Below, in pieces: positions 33,301-44,575 of a DNA stretch of 64,000 nt. How positions within the stretch are numbered: position 1 is the first letter of the stretch; each line of letters begins with the position of its first letter. The DNA is from Paraspadella gotoi (Eukaryota > Chaetognatha). A program made the position numbers and the translations under genes. Below the pieces are notes generated by a model. The model saw only the letters and a program-made list of their open reading frames with translations. It ran no database searches and was not told the origin of the DNA. The stretch spans positions 28,426,260 to 28,490,259 of the forward strand of contig CM119265.1 in NCBI GenBank assembly GCA_051294375.1, given 5' to 3'.

Positions 33301-34200
33301 GTTCTCTAACCACGAACCGCCCTGGATCTCTTTATATCACAATTTTACCTAAAATCTTTTTTTTTGTCTAAACCTTCGACTTCAAAATTTTTTTTTTTCT
33401 CTTTTTTTTCCTTTCTCTCTCTTTCGTCGGATCGATCGCCTTCCACTCCGGTTCTTTCTATAAACTTTTTCCCCTCTCCGCCTCCCATCCAAAAAGAGGA
33501 AAAGAAAAGAAAGTGGGCAGCCGATAGGTTGAGAAATCTTAACCAAACCTTTCCTCCCTGAGCACCAGAAAATTCATCCACAAAGGAGAGAGGACTCTGC
33601 TTTCGGCAGCCCCGGTGACGAACAAACCGGAGTGGAGAAGACGTCAGGCCGACCTGAAGCGATCCAAGGAGAGGAGGCCAACCAGGAGCGATCCGAAGAG
33701 ACGAGGAGGCCAATCAGGACCGATCCGAGGAGACAAGGAGGCCGACCAGAACTGATCCGAGGAGACCGAGTTGAAAGCAACGAAGAATAAGAATAAGAAT
33801 AACAAGAATAATTAAATTTAATTACAGACCGATGGACATGACCCAGGAGATTTTCTTTGATCCCCATTGAGATTTTGTGATCGGGGGAAGGTTCTAGTTA
33901 CCTTCCTCCAAAGTGAACTCTTTAATTCAAAGTAGCAAGGTTTATGATCCAAAACAATGGAAAAAATAAAACTAAACTAAATACATTATAATCGTTCTGT
34001 GACAAAATATGTATAAAACAGTAAAATAAACAGACTAAATTCAGATGAAAATGTCCATTCCCTTCCAAAGGAGACACAACTTGAAATGGTGATAAATAAA
34101 TGAATAATAAGTAAATAAATGATGAATTTCAAATAAAAGGAAATTTTTTTTATTATCCAATTTTTTTTTTCGATTTTTCTATCAAATCTGAGTCGGCGCT
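33301..34200. other. Spacer with imperfect GATCCGAGGAGA repeats
   Basis: Around 33650-33770 a ~35-bp unit (CCGATCCGAGGAGACAAGGA-like) is repeated about four times. The rest is AT-rich. Reading frames here are low complexity and not supported. Confidence 0.5.
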
Positions 34201-34208
34201 TGGCCACC

Positions 34209-34216
34209 TATAAAAG
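34209..34216 (+). promoter_or_regulatory. TATA box of the secreted Ser/Pro-rich gene
   Basis: TATAAAAG in a CCACC...GGGG context 106 nt before the ATG at 34315, leaving a leader of about 75 nt. A clear core promoter. Confidence 0.7.
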
Positions 34217-34314
34217 GGGAAAGGAGTCTTACTCATTTGCTCCCGAACAATTTCCCCTCGTTGTCCGTCATTTTCATCAAATTTTCGTTTTTTCCCGATT
34301 CAACAACGGACAAC

Positions 34315-36557
34315 ATGCGCCTCGCCTCGGGCCTCGTTTTCCTCACGCTTATATCCCTGGGGTAAGTCTTTACAAAGGAAAGGGATCGGCTAAGTCCACG
34401 GAAAAATGACAGAGCTAAATGCATGATAATTTAGTCAGCAAACAGCAAAATATGTATAAGAGAACAAATACACAATATTATCACTAAACATTTACCAACG
34501 AAAATTCGACAGAATAGGAGTGAAATGAAAACAACCGTTTGTTTACGATTTTTCGAATTTCAAAATAGGAAATTTTGACAATTACGATTTTCACTTTTGA
34601 GGCAGTTTCGTCGTAACTCCTCGTCACTTTGAACGGATAGGCATCTTTGGTGATGGTAAAGTCGGTTATTCATTGACTTTAAAATTGACAATATCACAAT
34701 ACATATTACAATAACATTTTGTGACAACACCTAGGTTACATTTTATAGGGATTACAAATCCGAAAGGATCATGACAATGATTAATATGTAATTAATAGTG
34801 ATTATTATTATTCCCAGGGTAACTAAATATTTGAGTAAGCGACAATTAGTATGAATTTAAGGCAATCCGGCTATTATTTTATTGATTATTTATCTCTTTT
34901 ATCTTTAAGAATAAATGGTCGGTCACGTTTTTGTTTATAATCGAATATTTTAGTTTGAAGCTTTTTTAGCTGTTTTCAAATTTTTTCCTTTCAGAACTCT
35001 CCAGCCGCCACCCCTCCGACCAGTGGACGAGAGGGACGACGGCGACCTGCCCGACGCCACTCCTGGCGCCTCCTCCAGTGCCGCCGTTCCTCGGCCTCCG
35101 CCGCCGCCGGTAAGAACGCCAGCGTACCTACCCAGGGGTCTGTCTCCAACCCCGGTTGAACTCCTCTCCCGAGAAGAGCTTCACTGGCTCTTTACCTGGA
35201 TCCGGCGGTATATCAGCCATCGTGAGATGACGCCGGTCGAGCTCCGTCTCTCCTGGCGTTTCACCTTCGGCGGAGGCATTTTCGTAGCATGGGAGCGCGA
35301 CGACTCCACGTGCTGCGATCCTCCAAGCTTCACCATCGAGGAGATGCACACCGAAAGGTGTGGATTTAATCCTCTCCTTGTATTCGCCGCCCCGCGGCTT
35401 CACCGCGCCCACCGAGTAAGGCTTGCTTATTTAAATTGAATTAATTTAAATCATTCCGATTTCATTCAAATCATTCACTTGAATTTGTTCACTTTGATTT
35501 TTCGTTCACTTCCGGTCATATTTGTTTTTTTGGTCGATCTTTAGTTTTCGTTTTTTGTGTTAAGGCTCACTACTCGAATCTTTACCAAACTTGAAGAAAA
35601 TTAATTTCTCCTTTTTATCTGTCTTTAGGGCTGCCTCCAAGGGGGTAGGAGAGGCTGTGACTGCTATCCAGTCTGTCCTCGCCCTGCAGAGTTCCGAGAC
35701 GGCGCCTCTGATGATTCCCCCGGCAGTCTCAACACAGCTGGTGCGGAGCTCTCCTCATCCGCTTTCCCCAACCTCGACATCACCTCGGCCCTGCAGATGA
35801 GCGTCAGCAGGTTCTTTGGGAACGCTGGTTGTTCCAGCGCTCTCCCTGGATCCGCGGATACCGCCACTCTCCGGATCTGCCCTCCAGGTGTGAACCTCTT
35901 CCGCCACCTGCCGCCGATGGGTCAGCGCCGATGCCGGTGCCATTTCACCAGCTCTTCGGTGGTTGGGTTCCGGCTTCGCTNNNNNNNNNNGCTAACGACA
36001 TGGGCCTGGCGCCCCAACTCCGCGTGGTGGATCCGGCGCTCGTCTCGCCGATCCTCCCGGATTTCACATCAACCTCTTGCTCCGCGTCCGGTTCTAACTC
36101 CGCGTCCGCTTCCGGTGCATCAGATCTCATCGAGTACGTCGAACTCGTCGAGCTCTCCCCGACGGGAGACAAGATTACATTGGTCGCGCCAATGCCACCG
36201 GACGCCCTCTTTGCACCAGCGCCAGTGCCTTTTATCGCCACCTCCATCGCCGGCCGCCCTTGGCGGGAACCCACCATCCATTGGATAAGTGACTCTCCCG
36301 CTGGGTCGCCGGAAATCATAGAGGTAGAGGTGACGCCTGAGATTATTGATGTGACGCCAGTCTCGGTACCTTTGGAACTTTCTCTCCCCGTCCACTGGTC
36401 GCCCATCTCCTTCTCTCCCTCGGCGTCCGGCGCCCCGAATCTCCTCGGGGTGCAGGACCTCGACGTGGAAATCCTCGAGGAGGCGGCTGCGGCGCCACCT
36501 CCAGCAGAGGTGTCATTAGGCTGGGAAAATGTCAAAATTACCTCTATTGAGGATTAA
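34315..36557 (+). CDS. Secreted Ser/Pro-rich protein, three exons
   Basis: Exon 1 (34315-34361) encodes only a signal peptide, MRLASGLVFLTLISLG, ending in phase 2 at GTAAGT. Exon 2 (34995-35415) restores phase and encodes a disordered acidic/Pro part (DERDDGDLPDATPG, PRPPPPP) then a folded-looking segment with EELHWLFTWIRRYI and DDSTCCDPPSF. Exon 3 (35629-36557) starts with a Cys cluster, CLQGGRRGCDCYPVCP, and runs through Ser/Pro/Ala-rich sequence to a hydrophobic acidic tail rich in EVELVEL and EIIEVEV motifs. A 10-base assembly gap (35981-35990) sits in exon 3, and the frame differs on its two sides, as expected if the true gap size is not 10. Length is about 465 residues. No known family. 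Secretion is inferred from the signal peptide and TATA-driven start. Confidence 0.68.
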
Positions 36558-37201
36558 AAATAACAGATTGACATATGTCGATTCTATATAGAGATGCATG
36601 ACCGCGTCTCTGTTTTTTTTAGGATTTTCATACCCGTTAAAATAGACTCGTTTGTGGAGTTACGGGCGGGCTATTGGGTATTTCTTTCTAAAATACATAT
36701 TTTATTTTTACGAGTTAATTTTGCGTTCTCGATATCGCTATTTCATCGGCCGGAGATTTGGATTTTATTTTCTACTTGCCGGAGCGACGACTTACATGGA
36801 TTACTCGCCAAATTTAATAATAATCGAATTTTCCTACATTTCGCAGCATAAATGTTGTCTTTTACGTGACTGAAATTTATATGTCGTTTTTTTTCATCAT
36901 ACGAATTTTCGTTTAATTTTGATATGTTTCGAAGTTATTTCGAATTTTATTTTCATCATATCAATAATCTGCGCGTTGTTCATTTGTCTTATTTTACGTT
37001 TTGCGCTTGCTAACGCGCCTTATCCGTTGCGACATCTGGCGACTGAAACAAAAATTATATTTTCGGAAAAATCTTACTAAGACAAAAGAACATCGTCTAC
37101 GTCTTATTTTTTTTTCTCTCTTCTCTATTTTTAGAAACTGTTGCTTTTCTAATTTACATTTTATTTTCATCAGTTTGGATCAACTCGTTTGAAACCCAAG
37201 T
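36558..37201. other. Spacer, probably 3' UTR and promoter
   Basis: AT-rich and pyrimidine-rich; no exon supported. Probably holds the 3' UTR of the preceding gene and the promoter of the next ORF. Confidence 0.4.
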
Positions 37202-37822
37202 ATGGAGCCGATTGACAGATACTACGCCACAAAGTATGTTTTCGTTGAATTCTCGTCGACAAACTTTTGCGGCCGGCCGCTCCGCGTCCGATCGGCCGCA
37301 TTTTTAATACCGCGCCAATTGTCGATGACGATGGCCCCATCCTCTGCCATGAGCCTCAGAGACATCTCGAATGACGAGTGCTTCTGGTTTGAGGTGTCGA
37401 AGCAAATTGCACTCTTACCAGACTTCGAACTTTCCGATTCATTTTGCAGATGGCCGAAGACCACCATGGGCATGGTGGTTGAGGACGATGGCAGGTATGC
37501 CGAAATGGCCGTCCTCCGCCACCGTGGATCGCCCTCCTGGGACGATTCAGCCATCACGGGAACCTTTGTCGAGGCTTTCCCGTTGACGCCATGGCGATAT
37601 GCCCATGAGGATGGGCAAAACTATCTCGATATAAAATCTCCGAGATCCTACGACCCCCATCCGGATTTAATAATATCGACGATGCACCTTACTGAGTGCC
37701 TTGATGGCTTGATCCACTCAACGCGTGCTGGCGATTTGGCATCATCAGTCAAGTTGTCCTCGGAGATGCTCTTCTTTCTCTCAAACTCTGTGTTGGAAAC
37801 TTTGCAGTACAATTCGCCATAA
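37202..37822 (+). CDS. Hypothetical single-exon protein, 206 residues
   Basis: An open frame with balanced, protein-like composition: MEPIDRYYATKYVFVEFSS, DECFWFEVSKQIALLPDFEL, RYAEMAVLRHRGSPSWDD, EAFPLTPWRYAHEDGQNYLD, TECLDGLIHSTRAGD. Not low complexity, with no signal peptide, membrane span or Cys pattern. Codon use is less GC-biased than the flanking exons. It may be one exon of a longer gene, since no TATA box or poly(A) signal is obvious. Family unknown. Confidence 0.55.
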   Translation: MEPIDRYYATKYVFVEFSSTNFCGRPLRVRSAAFLIPRQLSMTMAPSSAMSLRDISNDECFWFEVSKQIALLPDFELSDSFCRWPKTTMGMVVEDDGRYAEMAVLRHRGSPSWDDSAITGTFVEAFPLTPWRYAHEDGQNYLDIKSPRSYDPHPDLIISTMHLTECLDGLIHSTRAGDLASSVKLSSEMLFFLSNSVLETLQYNSP

Positions 37823-38156
37823 GGACATAACAACCCTGAAAGAACTTTCGCAGCTAAGAAAATGCTGGACGAAAATAGAATGCGGAGTGGCAAAATTACA
37901 TTCGGTTCCGCTCGCACGTTCATCGCGAACGAACAATGAGCGAAAACCTCATATCCTGTCTGTTACACATATCCGAGCCAGACCGTCACGCACGAAGGAC
38001 TGAAGTTTTCCTGGTCCGTCGCTTCCGAATCGATCGAAAAGCTTTGCTGTAAGTTTTTTTTATAATTTTTTTATTATGAGCTCGTATTATGTCGCCATTG
38101 AAAGCGAAAGCAACTCAATAAAACATGTGGAGTGCCGAGACGCTTCAAACCATCGC

Positions 38157-38485
38157 AGAATCGCTCCTCTTCTCTCTCTTTTCCTCCTCCCTCCTCATCC
38201 TCCTCACGGGGATTCGGGGTCGGGTTCAAGTTTAGGTTCAGTCCATCTTCTCCTCTCTCTCAGACTCTTTCTCTCTCTCCCTTTTTTTGGACCTTTTTAT
38301 ATTTTCGGATAGAGTATAGAACCCAGATATGAAATATACTTATTCACCTCCCATGCCTTTCCGTTTCCGATAGACGTGAGTTTTAGTTAGGCCCAGAGCC
38401 CACCAGTTAGAGTGGCGCCCTTGTGTCGTCGCTCAAACTTTTAACCACAAAAGACCCCATCCTCCGAGTCCTGTGCTTCTACCGG
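38157..38485 (+). mobile_element. LTR-like unit C with degenerate tRNA-Lys primer site
   Basis: About 250 bp (TCCTCTTCTCTCTCTTTTCC ... CCCACCAGTTAGAG) are about 90 percent identical by eye to 44747-44996. It is followed at 38413 by TGGCGCCC and then a badly decayed tRNA-Lys complement in which GAGTCCTGTGCTTCTACCGG is still visible. Confidence 0.65.
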
Positions 38486-38759
38486 CAAAAAAAATCTTAA
38501 CCAACCTTGACTTGAAAATAAGAGCCCCAGAATAAACAAAAATAACCAGGTCCTTGACCCCTCCCCCGAACTTCACCCACTTTCTCTCTTCGGTCTACGA
38601 CCTTCTCTCCCACGCCGACATTGACCCGAATTTTCGCCGCCACCTGAACGATTTTTTTTTCTTCTTCTCCCGCCATCTCGATTAACCCTGGACTAATTTT
38701 CGTCAGACAAGTCACTCTCAAGGTTTACGCCTTTAACACCAAAGGCGCACAAGTAAGAT

Positions 38760-41020
38760 ATGCTTAAAAAATGTCAAAATGAAATCGATAAAAGTTATAA
38801 AGAAAGGCAAGAACTAATGGCTGCTCTTGATTCGTTGAACTCTAAAATAAACAACCAAGAAACTGAGAAAAGTGTCATCCAAAATAAAGTTGATGCATTG
38901 GTTGCGAGAGATGAAAATACTTTCCTTGAGGCGAAAAAACAACTTGATAACTCATTTGCTCAAGTAAAGCAGTCCCAATTAGCCATAGAGCACAACTTTG
39001 TTGCATTTGCTCAGGCCGAGTTTAATATTAAATTTAATGAAGATGAAGATTGTGCGAATTCTAAAATCTTAGAAAGGATTGCAGATCATAAAAACTACTG
39101 CAGGATGCACAATACCCTCAAAAACAATAAAGAGTTCCTCGCGAAACTTCGTGATAAACTAAATGCGGAAGAATCTGTGGAGGTGAACGTTCCAATCTCT
39201 GAACCACGTGAAATAAACTTTTTATGCACTAACACAAACGACAACATTGACACTCCAATGGAGAATACTCAAAATATCCATGCGGATGAGTTAGTTTTTC
39301 TTTGTGATCAGTTGGAGATTGAGAATGGAGGTGATATGGATGTTGGTGAGTGAGGTTCACTCACAGATTTTAAACAAACTCAAAGATGTCGACGGTAGTC
39401 CTGGAGAAGTAGAAAGTGTTAAAAATGCAACGGAATTGGGGGATGGTGTACAGGACTTAATAGAAAGTACAATGGTATCGGCGGATGGTGTACACAACTT
39501 AATAGAAGAATTTTGGTTTTTGTCTCAACGGACATTGGGGGAGACCTTGGAGTAGGTGAAACAAGAATTAATATATTTTACGATGGGTCCATTTCCTCTC
39601 CATTGGTCCATTTAATTAGAGACCCCCTGTTCTCCGAAACAGTCGCTCACACTGAAGGTGACAATGCTAAGTTATTAGAAGACGCATTTAATTGTTCTAC
39701 GCTATCAACTCCACCTATCACCATGTTCAACCCTGTCCTCTCAGTCGAAGACTTTGGTGAGGTTTTATTTCCTTCTGATATCACTTTAAATAACTCGCCG
39801 AACCACTCTACGCCAAAGAAAAGTGCTTCCCTCTGAAAATAACAGCGCTATCTAGCCCTAAAACGTCGCCACCTCTAAAACGAAAAAACAAATTCCGTCT
39901 CAGAAACAACACAGAAAATGAACCGTCGGTGCTTGCTTATCTAAACCGTTGCGACAATCAAGGCAACCTGGGTTTACCTTCAACGAGTAAAGAAGTTTAT
40001 AACCTAAGCAACGCTGTTGAGTATTATTCTACTAGTCTTAGGAGTGGCGAAGACGATTTGGGGGCTGGCGATGACCTAATTAAAGAAGCGTTAGCTTCAT
40101 CAAAAATATCTGGTTAGTGAGTTAATAAACATTAATATAATAATAATTATATGTAAAGAATTTAAGTTAAGCAGTGTTGAAAATGAACTTTTGTATTTAT
40201 TTCGGTTGCTTTACTATTATTTTATTTATAAAAAAGTTTTTTTTATAAATATGATACAGTTGTTCTTTTTTTTGTCTAGTAATAATAGTGCCCATAATGT
40301 TTTTAAAAAATGTAAAAAGCTAATTTAATTAAATTAGTCAATTTTTTTATGAAATGTAAAGTGCAAATCTACAAGAAAGGAAAATTTTTATTTAACTTTT
40401 ACCTAATATGCAAAAAACATTGCAATTTTCTCCGGAGTATAAAAAATGATGAGACATAAAAAAATGAAAAGGTTGAAAGAATGTTTTATAAGATTAAAAA
40501 GATTGGATTAATAATTATCTCAATATCTTTTGATTTATCTTTTTTAATTTAAATAAATGTTAAGGTAACTCAAATGTATTTATTTGTTTATTTTTAAGCT
40601 TAAATAACTACGGGAACAAATAAATAGTTTTTAGTGGGTAATGCACTTATGATGTAAACCATAATTAGTTTTTTAAACCAATTTTCTCTTTTCTTTAGAA
40701 AACAAATTTTATAGATGGATAAAGATTGGAACATATTATTTGAGATGGACATTTAAGGTTAACATTAAGGTGAGCAAATTTTCATGTATTGAAGATATAA
40801 TTATTCTTTGAAATAATATTAATACTCGATTTTTTGCTCAAAGGTATCATGTTTTTAAAATGGGGGATAATATAAAGGTGAGCAAATAATTGTGTATTAA
40901 TCATTCTTAATATTAATACATAGTTTTTTTTGCTCAAAGGATTGTTTATGGATCGTGTTGGTATATCAAAGGGATATTAGAAGACTTTCGCCGGGGATAT
41001 CGTTATTAAAGACTCAATAG
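38760..41020 (+). CDS. Coiled-coil protein, multi-exon, with twin mini-introns
   Basis: Model: 38760-39345, 39454-39756, 39819-40112, 40699-40769, 40940-41020, total 1335 nt, 444 residues, phases 1,1,1,0. The first exon is a long coiled coil (ERQELMAALDSLNSKINNQE, HNFVAFAQAEFNI); the middle has acidic and hydrophobic parts; exon 3 has a basic stretch (PPLKRKNKFRLRNN); the end is basic and aromatic (FYRWIKIGTYYLRW). A 34-nt exon (40844-40877) sits between two near-identical introns (40770-40843 and 40878-40939). Including it brings an early stop; skipping it keeps the frame to 41020. The first splice (39346-39453) is the least certain: the bases it removes also read open in another frame. The true start could lie in an upstream exon. 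No family recognised. Confidence 0.55.
40770..40939 (+). repeat. Twin introns with inverted terminal repeats
   Basis: Both introns (74 and 62 nt) start GTGAGCAAAT and end TTTTTTGCTCAAAG. TGAGCAAA at the 5' end is complementary to TTTGCTCA at the 3' end, so each intron can fold into one hairpin. Both also share TTAATAC in the middle. Confidence 0.7.
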
Positions 41021-41119
41021 ACATTTTGTACAGATTTAATTTGTCCTTTTGTTTGAAGTATTTTTTTATATTGAACGTTAGTTTTACATTTTACTTAAAA
41101 AATTAGATATCGGATAAAG

Positions 41120-41335
41120 ATGGAGAGAATTGTCAGTAGGTACTGTAACAGGGACGTAAACGTACATTTCCGCAGAATGTACGTTTATGAGAGACCCATG
41201 AATGTGAAATTGGATGAATTTACAGTCCCAAAGACCTGGTCTTCGGGATTGATTCATCAAAAGGATAAGATTGACATCGACATGAGCAAGGACAAGCTAT
41301 ACAATTACAGGCTTCCGACTCAGGAAGCCTTATAG
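41120..41335 (+). CDS. Short hypothetical ORF, 71 residues
   Basis: MERIVSRYCNRDVNVHFRRM to a stop after LPTQEAL. It has protein-like composition (YVYERPMNVKLDEFTVP) and may be an exon of a neighbouring gene. Its ATG directly follows an AAAG that could be an acceptor. No homologue recognised. Confidence 0.35.
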   Translation: MERIVSRYCNRDVNVHFRRMYVYERPMNVKLDEFTVPKTWSSGLIHQKDKIDIDMSKDKLYNYRLPTQEAL

Positions 41336-42030
41336 TCCATGGTGGCCTCGTGGCCGACTAAACTTTTCGGGATCGTGTACAAGGAAGACTGGGAATGTAC
41401 AAAAGCTACATTCCTAACCCCACCCAGACACCAAGTAGACACTTGGGTCTGGGATACTTTGCCCGAGATGGCAACCTGTGCTTAGGATGGCATGGGATGG
41501 CATCGTGCATGTGCGAAGGTCAAAGGTGAGTCTCAGTGCATGGAAAAGCGTAGATGGCAAGCGTGTCAACATGGGGGGAAACTAACATCATGCACATAAT
41601 TAAAAACAACGAATAAAGTCAATTACAAGTCATCAAACAGTAACATCAAGTACAAATCAGAAAAAAAAGGGGGGGGAGGATCATCACAAACGGGGACAAC
41701 GTCAGATCACATCATTGGCAAGCTCAGACGATCAAACAAATTATCACAAAAAGATGGGAAGCAGTATCACCAGGGGCACCATAGGTATCATCATGAAAAA
41801 AAAAAATATCACAATCATCATTAATATAAGCAACATCATAAGCATAAAAAAAAACAAAAAACATAAGAGAAAAAAAATATATACGCAAAAAAAATTCAAT
41901 GATTCAGTGGATGCTGGGTGCCTGTGCGGAGCGTTATATTCATCCCCTATGTATCCTGGTCATTGGAGGCTGAAGGCGGGGGGCGTGACCAGCGCATGCG
42001 TAATATAGGTGCGTAAATAGTTTTTTTTTA
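41336..42030. other. Spacer, no gene seen
   Basis: A-rich and repetitive ATCATCACAA-like sequence between 41580 and 41880. No gene. Confidence 0.5.
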
Positions 42031-42173
42031 TTTTGAAGATTTTTTTGCGAGGCTCAGCCGCCTCCTTTTCTCTGCATTCTAATGGACTACGTCGTCGGTC
42101 ATGGGATTGTAGGGCGTGGCCCGGAAGTGGGCGCGGCTCAGAATCCGAAGTGCCTCGGGAGGGCGAGGGCGTC

Positions 42174-42395
42174 TCAGGGAACGGCGAGAGCGCTCCCAAG
42201 CTCAAACTGATGCGGCTTCCCGCTGTGCGGTTCCAGCTGGTCGAGGCAGAGCTCGACTTCCTCCAAGCGGGCGAGGATGGCGTTCAACGACACAAGATTA
42301 TTCTTGACGACCTCTTCCACGTCCGTATTTCCGTTCTTCTGCCCTCCGATTTCGCCGCAGCCGGCCATCATGTCCTTATCAAGCGTCAGCACCAT
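42174..42395 (-). CDS. Bublin (UPF0184)-like coiled-coil exon
   Basis: The minus strand reads an acidic start and then VVKNNLVSLNAILARLEEVE, LCLDQLE, a short amphipathic helix like the core of the bublin coiled-coil (UPF0184/C9orf16) family, small cytosolic proteins of about 80 residues. Two start codons are possible: the ATG at 42395, or the tandem ATGATG about 20 nt further in, which has better context. After the helix the family's second half (NDHLH-type) is not seen, so the gene is either spliced to an exon I could not find or truncated. Plus-strand frames over the same bases are probably antisense shadows. Confidence 0.45.
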   Translation of the reverse strand: MVLTLDKDMMAGCGEIGGQKNGNTDVEEVVKNNLVSLNAILARLEEVELCLDQLEPHSGKPHQFELGSALAVP

Positions 42396-42939
42396 GGAAC
42401 GCTCGTCGCGAAAGCGCTCATGGCGCCCACGCCAGTCCTCCTCGGAGCCCGACGTCGCGCCAAAGAAAGCCGTCGGTCACCACCATCGCCAGAAAGGGGG
42501 CGACGTTTCTTCAAAGGCAACGTCTCCTAAGCCAAAGGCGTCAAAGGCGCGCCTCTCGCCGGTGACGGCGCCAACACCGGCTCCCGTCGCTCCGTCGACC
42601 ACCAAGAAGGCGCCTGGCAAGTTGGGGCGAATCCCCAAAAAGACAAAGGCTGAAGCGAGTGGGAGCTCAGCTCGCCCGGCGTCTCCTACACCGCGCGGCG
42701 AGGCGCGGCGCCGCTCTCCACCGCGGTCGCAATCACCGCGAGCCGAACCGGCGCCCTTCAATGCCGCGGAGGGGGCGCATGCGGCCGCTGCTGCCCTGGC
42801 CCGGTGGCGTCCATGCGCCGACCGCCACCGGTATTCTAGCGATTGCCGGGTGGTCGGGTCGCTATATCACCCCGTCTGTCATCATAAGCAGACGCCACGC
42901 GGCGGGCGTCGCGGTGGGCGTGGCCCATATCGGAACTAG
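42394..42939 (+). CDS. Basic Ser/Pro-rich protein with C-x9-C-x10-C-H-H ending
   Basis: A frame of 181 codons from MERSSRKRSWRP to the stop at 42939. It is disordered and basic (KKTKAEASGSSARPASP, EARRRSPPRSQS), then PFNAAEGAHAAAAALARWRP followed by C-x9-C-RVVGS-x5-C-HH. This ending aligns with the last exon of the gene at 29099-31143, including AAEGA, ALA.WRPC, CRVVGS and P.CHH, while the basic linkers differ. Upstream exons may exist. The ATG overlaps the ATG of the minus-strand bublin-like frame through CCATGG. Function unknown; a small metal-binding tail is inferred from the spacing. Confidence 0.55.
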   Translation: MERSSRKRSWRPRQSSSEPDVAPKKAVGHHHRQKGGDVSSKATSPKPKASKARLSPVTAPTPAPVAPSTTKKAPGKLGRIPKKTKAEASGSSARPASPTPRGEARRRSPPRSQSPRAEPAPFNAAEGAHAAAAALARWRPCADRHRYSSDCRVVGSLYHPVCHHKQTPRGGRRGGRGPYRN

Positions 42940-43039
42940 AACTAAAACTCGAACTGAAAAGAGAGAGGAGAGGGATGGGAGGAAAAAGAACTCCCGCGAG
43001 CTCGACGGAGAAGAGGATGAGGAAAGGGGAGGATGACGA

Positions 43040-43890
43040 TGCCTTCGGCTGAACCCCTCCTCCTCATCGGTTTTATTTAGTTACATTATTAAATTGACAT
43101 TAATTGTGACATTTATAGTTACTTATTTGATTAGATTGATATGTTTGTTTTAGTATTGTATTGATTGATATTGTCGTTATAATCACTTGGGTATGTTTGT
43201 TTAGTTTATTAGAAATGATAACATTGGTTTATGATTTTTTAATTATAAATCTATATGGTTAGTAGTAAGATTACAAAATAATAGCTAGTTATAACCAGAA
43301 GTAAATAAGAAATTGGTGACAGTCTTTTTCTAAGTATTCAAAAGTAATTAAGTCATCAAGTAAACTATTCCAAAACTAACCGGATGTAACCGAGACCGGA
43401 GGTGACTGGGACCGGCAGTGGCCAGACCGAAAGTGACTGTGACCAAAAGTGGAAGAGACCAAAACTGGCTGGAACCGGAAGTGATTGAACCAGAAGTATT
43501 GGGGTTTCCCAATAAAAGTAATGACGTCATCGATCTATATATAGAATGTTGACATTATCTCAGAATGTGTGAAGTCATCAGGGCGTGACGTCATCAGCTA
43601 GACCGGAAGTTGGCTCCCAAAGTTACCTTATTCTATCTCTTTATATAACTATTATTTCTTTTTTTCCCACTGATTAATATAAAACACGCTTTATTTAAAA
43701 AAACGGTTGCCTATAGTTATCCTCTTCTTATAACATAGAACTCACTGGGTGAATTTCTATGCTTTCAAAATACGGTAAGACATAATTTCTTTTCGTTAAT
43801 CATTCTATTTATGGTATCTGCCCTAATTAAGATGAAATTAAAATGATTTTTTATGTTAAGGGCAACTTTTAAAGATTAAAATGTTCATCT
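43040..43890. other. Spacer with degenerate GACCGGAAGTGACTG repeats
   Basis: Between 43390 and 43505 a ~15-bp motif (GACCGGAAGTGACTG-like) is repeated about seven times with changes, and two more occur near 43600. The remaining sequence is AT-rich without genes. Confidence 0.55.
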
Positions 43891-44575
43891 ATAAGGAATA
43901 GGCCTCTGTCTCGTCGTCTTCCTCCCCTTCGTCTTCTCGCTTTCTTCTCTCTCGTCTTCAAATTTCACAGCTGCCCCAGTCCATCCCGGATGTTTCCCGC
44001 TCTCTCTAAAAATATCTCTCCTTTTCCCTTTTTTGTCTCTCTCTCTCTTAGCATCTCGACGTTTAAGACCATAAAACTGATCGTAAGAAAGGCGTCGGGA
44101 TTCTCGTTGTCGTTGTTGTCGTTGTTGTAGAAATATTCGGACTTTGAGAGAGGCGTTGCCCCGCGTCGGCCAACATGTAAGGAGCTGATTGGGGGACGGC
44201 CGCGTTCCCGACGCGACCGTCCGCCAATCGGGAGACTTGGGCGATTCTCGACCCCCTCCACACGAGCAAAGATATAAAAGCAACAACTCTGAGGCATCAG
44301 GGAGCAGCCTTATAATAATTATTTCTACTCCATCAATTTTGTAAGTGTTCTTCAACACTTTTACTTGAGAGAAATAAACTATTTTGCCTTCATTTTGTGA
44401 ACCAAAAACTTCTTCTAAAATTAAACTCTTCTCCTCTCTCTCCTTTTCCTTTGTAGAATATTTGCTGTGGCCTTAACCCCTTTTTATTATTACGTACTTA
44501 CCTTACTTACCTCTTTTACTTGGTGAGAGGGTAGTCAGAACCTATTCTAGCCAGTTATCCTATCTTCAGAGTGGC
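43890..44575 (+). mobile_element. LTR-like unit with promoter and poly(A) signals
   Basis: Contains ATATAAAAG at about 44271 and AATAAA at about 44371, spaced as U3/R signals, and ends TTATCCTATCTTCAGAG right before the tRNA-Lys complement. Its last ~150 bp recur at 46378-46535. The left boundary is not defined. Confidence 0.55.

Noticed and set aside
42033-42530. 165-codon plus-strand frame
   Set aside because: Over much of its length it is the antisense of the bublin-like exon; the real plus-strand coding frame after 42394 is the one with the shared C-terminal motif.
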